In this document: piece by piece, positions 1 through 5,079 of the stretch
Layout of the letters: every line of letters starts with the position of its first letter
How positions within the stretch are numbered: the first letter of the stretch is position 1
Source of the DNA: Methanobacteriota archaeon
GTDB taxonomy: Archaea; Methanobacteriota; Methanobacteria; Methanobacteriales; Methanobacteriaceae
Direction: 5' to 3'
DNA length: 7,636 nucleotides
Assembly: GCA_023430285.1 (NCBI GenBank)
Contig: JAEZAV010000094.1
Location: forward strand, 1-7,636
Position numbers and translations under genes: made by a program
Notes under the pieces: generated by a model
The model's database searches: none
What the model saw: only the letters and a program-made list of their open reading frames with translations
Told to the model about the DNA's origin: nothing

Positions 1-188
1 GCATAAACACTGTACCTTATGATCTCATTTACAACTTGTATGAGAGTTGCTTCAGAATCAAATTTCTTTCCTGTTTTAGTGATGAAGATGGATGTCCATT
101 TAACAATTCCAAGTGCTGCACCAATTATTATTAGGGTTACTACAACATCCCTCAGAAGTGGGTTGCTTAAGAGAGATTCAATCGTCAT
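1..188 (-). CDS. Membrane protein N-terminus, possibly MscS-type mechanosensitive channel (partial)
   Basis: Only the first 62 codons are present; the gene continues past base 1 on the minus strand and the frame is open throughout. The ATG at 188-186 lies inside the last codons of RNase Z, giving an 11-base overlap (ATGACGATTGA), which indicates translational coupling and a shared transcript. The protein starts with a short amphipathic stretch (MTIESLLSNPLL), then a hydrophobic segment at about residues 15-36 (VVVTLIIIGAALGIVKW...) that is a clear membrane helix. A polar loop KTGKKFDSEATLIQ and a second segment starting IIRYSVY follow. A helix, a basic/acidic loop, then a 'TLIQVVNEIIRY'-like segment resembles the N-terminal part of small MscS-family channels of methanogens, but this rests on pattern memory. 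The conserved pore helix and beta domain lie outside the window. That this is a membrane protein gene is fairly sure; the family is a guess. Confidence 0.6.
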   Translation of the reverse strand, partial: MTIESLLSNPLLRDVVVTLIIIGAALGIVKWTSIFITKTGKKFDSEATLIQVVNEIIRYSVY

Positions 189-1086
189 GCTGTTCAACCT
201 CCAGCCTCATTAGATCTTCAGCAACAACAGAATCCTCAAAAACACTTAAAGCTTCCATTTCAAGGGTTTTAACATCCTTGTACCGGGTGCTTATATGGGT
301 TAGAACCAAACTTTTCACACCTGCTTTTTTTGCAATGTCTGCAGCCATTTCAGCAGTTGAATGTCCTGTTTCAAATGCCTTTTCTTTGTGGCTGTTGTTG
401 AAGGTTGATTCATGTATCAATATGTCCGCATCTTTAGAAAAGCCCACCATTTCTTCACATGCCAATGTATCACCCGAGTAAACCAACTTTCTACCGCTTC
501 TTTTTTCTCCTAACACTTCTTCCGGTTTGATAATTTTGTTTCCTATCTTAACAGGAAGTCCGCTTTGCAATTTTCCATAGGCGGGTCCAGGTTTAATCCC
601 AAGTTTCAGGGCTTTTTCTTTAATAAATTTAGGGGCTCTTTTTTCCTCGATACAGTAAGCATAATTTGTAACTGAGTGTTTCATAAGCTGGGCTGAAATT
701 TTAAAATCATCCTCTTCTAAAACTGTGCCCTCTGTTATTTCATGAACAGCTATATTGAATGAAAGTGCGAAGTAACCCAGCTTCTTCATACTATTCAAAA
801 GTTCATGAATACCTGGGGGTCCGTATATTTCCAGTGTGTCCGTTCTTCCCCGGAATGCCATTGATTGTATTAATCCTGGAATTCCCAGTATATGATCTCC
901 ATGGAAGTGTGTAACAAATATTCTATCGATCTTCATGGGACTCAGTCTGGCCCTGGTCATTTGTCGTTGTGTTCCTTCACCACAGTCAAATAGCATGATT
1001 TCTCCGAAGGCTTTCAAAGCTAGAGCTGAGTGGTTTCTGTTGTTGGTGGGTATTGCCGATGATGTTCCTAAAAATACTATTTCCAT
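178..1086 (-). CDS. rnz: Ribonuclease Z (tRNA 3'-processing endonuclease)
   Basis: A 302-residue metallo-beta-lactamase-fold enzyme of the short RNase Z (ElaC) type, which cuts the 3' trailer from pre-tRNAs as a zinc-dependent cytoplasmic dimer. The N-terminus MEIVFLGTSSAIPT and the block FDCGEGTQRQM (33-43) are family signatures. Metal ligands are all present: THFHGDH gives H60, H62, D64 and H65; KHSVTNY gives H137; YSGDT gives D206; and LTHISTRY gives H264. The GHST motif (241-244) is the usual motif II after the HEST motif (225-228). The flexible exosite arm lies around residues 150-195, with the Gly/Pro-rich KPGPAYGKLQSG. Length is normal and nothing is broken. The start ATG at 1086 is preceded by a modest AGGAT ribosome binding site. 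The downstream membrane protein gene overlaps its stop codon, so the two are probably co-transcribed; nadC is divergent. Confidence 0.96.
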   Translation of the reverse strand: MEIVFLGTSSAIPTNNRNHSALALKAFGEIMLFDCGEGTQRQMTRARLSPMKIDRIFVTHFHGDHILGIPGLIQSMAFRGRTDTLEIYGPPGIHELLNSMKKLGYFALSFNIAVHEITEGTVLEEDDFKISAQLMKHSVTNYAYCIEEKRAPKFIKEKALKLGIKPGPAYGKLQSGLPVKIGNKIIKPEEVLGEKRSGRKLVYSGDTLACEEMVGFSKDADILIHESTFNNSHKEKAFETGHSTAEMAADIAKKAGVKSLVLTHISTRYKDVKTLEMEALSVFEDSVVAEDLMRLEVEQHDD

Positions 1087-1198
1087 TTAATCAATCCTAA
1101 ATAATTACAATCTATCTTAGTGGCAAACAGAGCCTGGATTATCATTAAATTATTGATCCATGTTATGTTACGGTTCTGCTACCCTCGAGTGAAGAATA

Positions 1199-1220
1199 TT
1201 TATATCTTTTATTTTATAAA
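1199..1220 (+). promoter_or_regulatory. Probable nadC promoter (TATA box region)
   Basis: Two archaeal TATA-like elements lie here: TTTATATC at 1199-1206 and TTTTATAA at 1212-1219. Either would place the transcription start about 25 bases downstream, near 1225-1245, leaving a 5' leader of about 50-70 bases before the nadC ATG. The first element reads GATATAAA on the minus strand and could also serve rnz, so assignment of the strand is uncertain. Confidence 0.45.
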
Positions 1221-1221
1221 A

Positions 1222-1248
1222 GAAATACCTATAGAAGTACTGTATTTC
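1222..1248. repeat. Perfect 7-bp inverted repeat upstream of nadC (candidate operator)
   Basis: GAAATAC at 1222-1228 is exactly complementary in inverted orientation to GTATTTC at 1242-1248, with a 13-base spacer. The half-sites are 20 bases apart centre to centre, about two helical turns, as expected for a dimeric repressor. The element covers the expected nadC transcription start and lies 46 bases before the ATG. It does not match the GGAA-N8-TTCC operator known for NrpR of methanogens. A weak RNA hairpin is the alternative reading. Confidence 0.4.
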
Positions 1249-1294
1249 GATAGAACATTATATTATTGAATTTTTTTGACTGGTGTGTAATTTT

Positions 1295-2134
1295 ATGAAG
1301 TACGATTTAACTGAAATAATAGGAATGATCCATCAAGATGTGGGATTTGAAGATATCACATCAACAGCCCTGATAAAACCTGATACTATTATTAAGGCAC
1401 GTATTATTAGTAGGGAAATAGGAATCGCTGCTGGAGTAGAACTTGCATGTGAAATTTTCGCTGAATTTTCAGTGGATGCAAAGGCTTTGGTTTCCGATGG
1501 TGAAAAAATAGATGAATCTGATGTTTTGTTGGAGATCGAGGGTGATGCAAGGACGATACTGGGCGTTGAGCGGACTGTACTGAATCTTCTAATGAGGATG
1601 TGCGGTATTGCAACCACAACCTTCAACCTTGTTTCAAAGGTACAAAAGATTGATCCTAACATAAGGGTTGCCGCAACCAGGAAAACCACCCCTGGACTGC
1701 AATTGTTTGAGAAAGAAGCAGTTAAATTGGGTGGTGGAGACAGCCATCGTTACAGATTGGATGACTGTGTTTTGATTAAAGATAATCACATAGCCATTGT
1801 GGGAAGTGTTGGGGAATCAGTTAAAATTGCAAGAAGCAAAGTAAGTTTCACTAAAAAAATTGAAATTGAAGTTGAAAATATGAGGGATGCATTGGAAGCT
1901 TCGATTGCAGGGGCGGATATTGTGATGTTGGACAACATGGATCCTGAAGAAGTGAAAAATGTGATTAAAGCCATTGAAAATCAGAATCTGAGGGACAATA
2001 TCCTAATTGAAGTTTCTGGAGGCATAGGTCCAAATAATATTGAGAATTATGCAGTTATTGGGGTGGATATTATTTCTACGGGCTATCTGACACACTCTGT
2101 AACAGCACTGGATCTCAGTCTTGAAATTGTATAG
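1295..2134 (+). CDS. nadC: Nicotinate-nucleotide pyrophosphorylase (quinolinate phosphoribosyltransferase, carboxylating)
   Basis: Converts quinolinate and phosphoribosyl pyrophosphate to nicotinate mononucleotide, CO2 and pyrophosphate, in de novo NAD synthesis; cytoplasmic. The 279-residue length is typical. Family motifs occur in order: GFEDITS near the N-terminus; ERTVLNLL; ATRKTTPG (127-134) with R129 and K130; GGGDSHRYRLDDCVLIKDNH (146-165) with H151, R152 and K162 of the quinolinate/phosphate pocket; EIEVEN with E194; VMLDNM with D213; SGGI (241-244); and GVDIISTGYLTHS at the barrel's phosphate-binding end. TPGL is followed by Gln136 where Arg is more usual. I chose ATG 1295 over the in-frame GTG at 1283 because GGTG at 1282-1285 is placed as a ribosome binding site for 1295, whereas 1283 has none. 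The usual partners nadA and nadB (or aspartate dehydrogenase) are not in the window, so the gene appears to be transcribed alone. Confidence 0.96.
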   Translation: MKYDLTEIIGMIHQDVGFEDITSTALIKPDTIIKARIISREIGIAAGVELACEIFAEFSVDAKALVSDGEKIDESDVLLEIEGDARTILGVERTVLNLLMRMCGIATTTFNLVSKVQKIDPNIRVAATRKTTPGLQLFEKEAVKLGGGDSHRYRLDDCVLIKDNHIAIVGSVGESVKIARSKVSFTKKIEIEVENMRDALEASIAGADIVMLDNMDPEEVKNVIKAIENQNLRDNILIEVSGGIGPNNIENYAVIGVDIISTGYLTHSVTALDLSLEIV

Positions 2135-2217
2135 ATTTAGACTTGAAAAAAATAAGCCCTTTCAATATTTTTGAAGTTAGCTCCATTTATTTGCACAATA
2201 TTTAGTTTTTAATGTAA

Positions 2218-2236
2218 AATTATGGGGGGAATAATT
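2218..2236. repeat. 6-bp inverted repeat flanking a run of six G
   Basis: AATTAT (2218-2223) and ATAATT (2231-2236) form a perfect inverted repeat around GGGGGGA. The G run stands out in an AT-rich spacer and lies 16 bases upstream of the TATA box of the histone-like gene, where an activator or repressor could bind. Function is unknown and the arms are short. Confidence 0.3.
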
Positions 2237-2251
2237 AATATTGTAAATAAC

Positions 2252-2259
2252 TTTATATA
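2252..2259 (+). promoter_or_regulatory. TATA box of the histone-fold-like gene
   Basis: A perfect match to the methanogen consensus TTTATATA. It predicts transcription starting near 2280, giving a leader of roughly 20 bases that contains the AGGAGG ribosome binding site at 2289-2294. This is the clearest promoter in the window, and with the terminator-like hairpin after the gene it suggests a single-gene transcript. Confidence 0.75.
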
Positions 2260-2302
2260 GGGCGTTTAACAGATGATTAATTGATAATAGGAGGCACAGA
2301 TC

Positions 2303-2791
2303 ATGGATTTTAACGAAGATGAATTTAATGATGAAGAAGTGAATGAAACTACTGAAGAAGTTAACGAAGTTAACGAAGAAACAGAGGATATCGAAGATTC
2401 TGAAGAAAGTTTAGGGGACGAAGTAGTAACCGAAGAAGAGGGTGAAGACCTACCATTTGCCAAGGCAGAAGTTGTAAGGCTGATGAAGAAGAATCTTGAC
2501 AAAGACAAGATGATAAGGGAACGTGTGAAGGTTGAAATGAACAAATTTTTAGGGGAAGTTCTCGAACGTGTTTGTGAACAGCTCAATGATTATCCTTACA
2601 CAACCATAGAATATGAAATGCTCAAGGAATCGATATACCCTTACACCAACATCAAAAGAATTAATGAAGAAAAATTCAGGATTTTAAAACATTTAGACGC
2701 AATAAAAGCAGATTGTGATGCTTTAAGTTTGGATGTTAAAAAATCATTGAAGCTCAAAGATGTTGATGATGACGATAGTGAGATATTTTAA
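2303..2791 (+). CDS. Acidic protein with candidate histone fold and C-terminal coiled coil
   Basis: A 162-residue cytoplasmic protein with no signal peptide or membrane segment. Residues 1-49 are almost wholly Glu/Asp/Asn/Val/Thr, a disordered acidic tail. Residues 50-112 can be laid without gaps on the archaeal histone HMfB as I remember it: LPFAK (50-54) on its LPIAP; a long helix at about 70-94 with V75, M79, F82, V86, V90 and L94 in core positions; and YTTIEYEMLKESI (99-111) on RKTIKAEDIELA. The HMfB Arg52-Asp59 clamp would be Tyr99 and Met106, and DNA-contacting R10, R19 and K53 would be Val57, Asp66 and Thr100, so ordinary DNA wrapping is doubtful. Residues about 120-150 form one helix with I127, L131, I134, C138, L141 and V145 in alternating 4-3 spacing, a coiled-coil signature. 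The tail ends in an Asp run (DVDDDDSE). ATG 2303 has AGGAGG eight bases upstream. A divergent 'coiled-coil histone' variant fits best; an unrelated three-helix acidic protein remains possible. Confidence 0.88.
   Translation: MDFNEDEFNDEEVNETTEEVNEVNEETEDIEDSEESLGDEVVTEEEGEDLPFAKAEVVRLMKKNLDKDKMIRERVKVEMNKFLGEVLERVCEQLNDYPYTTIEYEMLKESIYPYTNIKRINEEKFRILKHLDAIKADCDALSLDVKKSLKLKDVDDDDSEIF
2357..2374 (+). repeat. Tandem 9-bp repeat inside the acidic tail
   Basis: GAAGTTAAC occurs twice in direct succession and encodes Glu-Val-Asn twice (residues 19-24). The surrounding codons (EEVNETTEEVN) are related, so part of the acidic N-terminal tail probably grew by short duplications. It stays in frame. 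Confidence 0.6.
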
Positions 2792-2799
2792 TCTCATTA

Positions 2800-2846
2800 T
2801 TAATTCCTTAAACAAACCATTTTTCCATAAGAATTAAGTTTTTTTT
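2800..2846 (+). terminator. Hairpin plus T-run terminator after the histone-like gene
   Basis: TTAATTC (2800-2806) pairs perfectly with GAATTAA (2831-2837). After a bulged C2807, TTA (2808-2810) pairs with TAA (2828-2830), giving a ten-pair AT-rich stem with a 17-base loop. Eight T follow at 2839-2846. It begins nine bases after the stop codon. Archaea mainly need the T-run; the stem may be incidental or may stabilise the 3' end. Confidence 0.55.
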
Positions 2847-2896
2847 ATAAAATAGATTTTAACAGTTATTATTGCAGTGTAATGGCTTTTTTACCA

Positions 2897-2939
2897 AATA
2901 TGAAAAATAAATAAATTCAAAAAATATTTTAAAAATAGA
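2897..2939 (-). terminator. T-rich termination region for the minus-strand operon
   Basis: Read on the minus strand, this stretch downstream of the ZPR1 gene has several T-runs, including six T at 2924-2919 and five at 2935-2931, with no clear stem. Such oligo-T clusters are typical of archaeal termination. It separates the convergent histone-like and ZPR1 genes. Confidence 0.4.
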
Positions 2940-2982
2940 TTGTCCTGGTCCGTTGGAATAAACTAATATTATAAACAAGAAT

Positions 2983-3546
2983 TCACTGGTCGATGGTAAC
3001 AAAGCCAGTGTTTAAATTCTCAACTTCTTCTTGGGACAATTTTCTGTGTTTAGCATCATCATGAAGAATTACGCTGTGGCCGAAGGGATCTTCGATAATC
3101 AAGGTTGCTGATCCATCACCAGATTTAATATCCTCAATTTTGTCAATTATCTTAAGGGCATTTTCCTTTACCTCAGGTTCTTCTGCCCATTCAATGGCGG
3201 TTTCCACTGCAGATTCAAATCTGTTCAAAACACCTTCAACATTTGAAACGTATCCCTGTGATTTTGGTCCTGGCTCAACTTTAAGCCCCAATTCTGGTAT
3301 GCTTAAGGTTGCTGTTTGAGATTTCACAACCCTAGCATTGATATTAGATTTACTTATCAAAAGGGAGTAACATACAGGTTCCTTCTGTTCTAGACAGATG
3401 GTATCTGAGTGTTTGTAACCACATTCCGAACAAATAATAGTTGATTCAAGAATTTCTCCAAAATAGGGTATTTCTTCGGTTTTACTGGTCATTTCTAGGG
3501 TATTTCTACCTTTACAAACAGGACAGTCTGTGTTTATGTTGTTCAA
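2983..3546 (-). CDS. ZPR1-type zinc finger protein (single archaeal ZPR1 domain)
   Basis: A 187-residue protein with one ZPR1 unit. The zinc finger is C8-x2-C11 and C39-x2-C42 (CPVC...CSEC), followed by GYKHSD, and the spacer carries the family hallmark IPYFGEILEST (26-36). The rest matches the ZPR1 beta-rich domain, including IPELGLKVEPGPKSQGYVSNVEGVL in pieces and a C-terminal part with EDPFGHSVI (151-159). Eukaryotic ZPR1 has two such units and acts as a folding chaperone for elongation factor eEF1A; a similar role with archaeal aEF1A is inferred only. The start is a TTG at 3546: no ATG or GTG lies upstream near the zinc finger, and AAGGAGATC sits with eight bases between GGAG and the TTG, so the start is well supported. 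It lies 39 bases after the kinase gene and is probably the last gene of the roadblock-kinase-ZPR1 operon. Confidence 0.92.
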   Translation of the reverse strand: MNNINTDCPVCKGRNTLEMTSKTEEIPYFGEILESTIICSECGYKHSDTICLEQKEPVCYSLLISKSNINARVVKSQTATLSIPELGLKVEPGPKSQGYVSNVEGVLNRFESAVETAIEWAEEPEVKENALKIIDKIEDIKSGDGSATLIIEDPFGHSVILHDDAKHRKLSQEEVENLNTGFVTIDQ

Positions 3547-3585
3547 TTAAAGATCTCCTTATCTAATCCAAATTCAAATATATAA

Positions 3586-4557
3586 TCACTGTTCTTCTGA
3601 TGTTTCTTCTTTTTTGTAGATCAATCCAGCATCATCCAGATCCTTGATCATGGCCTCGAGACTTTTCTTATCAGGTGCACAGATCTTGTGGCTGTGGACG
3701 TTACCTGATAAACTGTAGAGATTTTCAAGATCTTTTTTACGTTTAGGATTTTCATCCAACTTTTCGATGAACCTCTTGGCCTCAACTGGGTCAAACACGT
3801 TAACATTTCTCTTGAGTGGTTCACCAAACCCTGGAAGGAAGTAGGAAACATCAACCATTCTACCTCCGTATTTATCCAGTATGATGGAAGTCTCATCTTC
3901 AAGTTGGTCAACTGAGTGTTTGAAAAGCATTACTTTACAAATTCCGCGGATGAGCGTCAACATGCGTTTTAGTGTGTGATCAATGGTTTGATTATTGATA
4001 ACGGGAATATTATGTTCAATTGCACTTTTAACTAGATAATCGTTGATCACACGATTTTCTTTGAAGTACTCAAGATGTTTTCCTCCCCTTTTAATCTTCA
4101 TTGCCCTTTTAACAAACCGTTCCTTGTGAACTTCTTTGTCTGCAGTTAAAACGAAGAAATGGATGGACGCATCCTTTTGGAACTTCTCGATATCTATGAA
4201 TCCTGGTACAAGGTGAACTCCCTCAATTACCACATCATCAAAATCATCAACAGCCCTTCTTATAACCCTTTCAATGGCGGGAATTACAAATGAGGCATGA
4301 TCTTCGAAGCCAGCTTCAATTAATGAATCTGTATCTCCATCAAATCGCTCCTTATCCCTTAATGTTAAATATGCATCAAATGAAGATTTGTGTAGTGAAG
4401 GTGCATAGTCGGGACCTATTATTCCACGTACTATGGCTCTAATGAAATCTGTTTCAATTAAATGTTTGATTCCCAATTCCTTTGCTAATTCAGAGGCTAT
4501 AGTAGATTTACCAATACCGGATGCACTTCCGATCAATATTACATAAGGTTTTCGCAT
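3586..4557 (-). CDS. 2-phosphoglycerate kinase-family P-loop kinase
   Basis: A 323-residue cytoplasmic P-loop protein. Walker A is GSASGIGKST (10-19) and a Walker B-like strand is DVVIEGVHLVPG (108-119). The blocks LIETDFIRAIVRGI (33-46), PSLHKSSFDAY (53-63), EDHASFVIPAIERVI (85-99), HKERFVKRA (144-152) and YFKENRVINDYLV (164-176) resemble methanogen 2-phosphoglycerate kinase, which makes 2,3-bisphosphoglycerate for cyclic 2,3-diphosphoglycerate, a thermoadaptation and storage solute. Two differences stand out. The protein starts directly at the kinase domain, without the N-terminal ATP-cone I associate with this family, and it carries a C-terminal extension of about 110 residues (211-323) ending in KKEETSEEQ. 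It may therefore be a paralogue with another substrate, and I give no gene symbol. The ATG at 4557 follows GAGGGGATGA at a normal distance. It lies 42 bases after the roadblock gene and 39 before ZPR1. Confidence 0.88.
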   Translation of the reverse strand: MRKPYVILIGSASGIGKSTIASELAKELGIKHLIETDFIRAIVRGIIGPDYAPSLHKSSFDAYLTLRDKERFDGDTDSLIEAGFEDHASFVIPAIERVIRRAVDDFDDVVIEGVHLVPGFIDIEKFQKDASIHFFVLTADKEVHKERFVKRAMKIKRGGKHLEYFKENRVINDYLVKSAIEHNIPVINNQTIDHTLKRMLTLIRGICKVMLFKHSVDQLEDETSIILDKYGGRMVDVSYFLPGFGEPLKRNVNVFDPVEAKRFIEKLDENPKRKKDLENLYSLSGNVHSHKICAPDKKSLEAMIKDLDDAGLIYKKEETSEEQ

Positions 4558-4599
4558 TTGTTCATCCCCTCATTTACATGAGTAAAACGCCAAGGGATT

Positions 4600-4956
4600 T
4601 TATGTTAACATATCAATAACTCGCTCGGCACTTCTTCTCATTTCTATCCTGATCAATCCTAGATTTATTTCTATGTCTGTTATTACTACTAAAATTCCTT
4701 CTCCAGCATCAATCATCAAGGTTTTTCCCTTTTCCCCTTCGATCATTACTTGCTGCAGAGGGTCATGTTTCATTTCTTCAGCCGATCTTTCTGCTGTACC
4801 AAAAACTGCAGATGACATAGCTGCAACAAGTTCAGAGTCAATGTCTCCAGGAACTTCGCTTTCAATTATTAAACCGTCTTTTCCAACTACTAATGATCCG
4901 TTTACTCCGTTTATCCTTCCTAAATCCTTCAATATTCTTTCTATCATTTCTACCAT
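4600..4956 (-). CDS. Roadblock/LC7 domain protein (MglB-like)
   Basis: A 118-residue single-domain protein of the roadblock/LC7 superfamily, dimeric regulators of small Ras-like GTPases (MglB acts on MglA in bacteria) and of dynein and Ragulator in eukaryotes. The pattern is characteristic: an N-terminal helix (MIERILKDLGRINGV), the strands GSLVVGKDGLIIESE (20-34), a central helix with ELVAAMSSAVFGTAERSAEEM (42-62), the hairpin QVMIEGEKGKTLMIDAG (69-85), ILVVITDIEINLGLIRIEM (88-106) and a last helix. No Ras-like GTPase partner is visible in the window. The ATG at 4956 has a strong GGAGG (4968-4964) seven bases upstream. It is the first gene of the minus-strand operon. Its role in the archaeon is unknown; control of a GTPase or of polarity is inference from the family. 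Confidence 0.92.
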   Translation of the reverse strand: MVEMIERILKDLGRINGVNGSLVVGKDGLIIESEVPGDIDSELVAAMSSAVFGTAERSAEEMKHDPLQQVMIEGEKGKTLMIDAGEGILVVITDIEINLGLIRIEMRRSAERVIDMLT

Positions 4957-4995
4957 ACCAATGCCTCCACAATAGAATTGAGTATCTACCCAAAG

Positions 4996-5002
4996 TATAT
5001 AT
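4996..5002 (-). promoter_or_regulatory. TATA box of the roadblock-kinase-ZPR1 operon
   Basis: On the minus strand the sequence reads GATATATACT, a good archaeal TATA element. Transcription would start near 4974, leaving a short leader of roughly 18 bases that includes the GGAGG site. Being near-palindromic, the element might be used in the other direction too, but it is far from the plus-strand start at 5080. Confidence 0.55.
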
Positions 5003-5008
5003 CTTGGT

Positions 5009-5040
5009 TTAACATTTATTAAATAAATAGGTAATGTTAA
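5009..5040. repeat. Perfect 8-bp inverted repeat in the divergent promoter (candidate shared operator)
   Basis: TTAACATT at 5009-5016 is mirrored exactly by AATGTTAA at 5033-5040, with 16 bases between. Inside it lies a second palindrome, TTTATT-A-AATAAA (5015-5027), which may be the TATA element of the DUF1611-sepF operon. The left arm is seven bases upstream of the minus-strand TATA box, where TFB would bind. A protein bound here could control both operons. The AT-rich composition makes chance symmetry possible. Confidence 0.45.
5015..5027 (+). promoter_or_regulatory. Probable TATA element of the DUF1611-sepF operon
   Basis: TTTATTAAATAAA is the most TATA-like stretch at a suitable distance from the GTG at 5080. 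It predicts a start near 5045 and a leader of about 35 bases containing AGGAGTGATC (5068-5077). It departs from TTTATATA, so it is a moderate candidate and is nested in the inverted repeat. Confidence 0.4.
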
Positions 5041-5079
5041 GTTTCACAGTTATTCACCAAAAATTATAGGAGTGATCCA

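Noticed and set aside
19..481. Open frames on the plus strand opposite the 3' part of rnz and the membrane protein gene
   Set aside because: They are antisense to a clear RNase Z and an overlapping membrane protein, have no good ribosome binding site and encode no recognisable domain.
1135..1160. TGGAT...ATCCA imperfect palindrome upstream of rnz
   Set aside because: Only seven pairs with a three-base bulge in AT-rich DNA; not clearly placed relative to a promoter.
1283..1294. GTG at 1283 as the nadC start
   Set aside because: It overlaps the GGTG that serves as ribosome binding site for ATG 1295, and homologues begin near the MKYDL-like sequence.
1333..1974. Minus-strand open frames within nadC
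   Set aside because: Ser/Ile-rich translations typical of antisense shadows over an intact conserved gene.
2158..2176. TTCAA-TATTT-TTGAA hairpin after nadC as terminator
   Set aside because: Only five AT-rich pairs and no long T-run after it; too weak to call.
2222..2260. Twelve-codon mini-ORF (ATG at 2222) before the histone-like gene
   Set aside because: It lies upstream of the TATA box, so it would not be transcribed from that promoter, and it has no ribosome binding site.
2266..2586. Minus-strand Ser-rich frame opposite the acidic tail
   Set aside because: The Ser runs are simply the reverse complement of Glu/Asp codons of the real gene.
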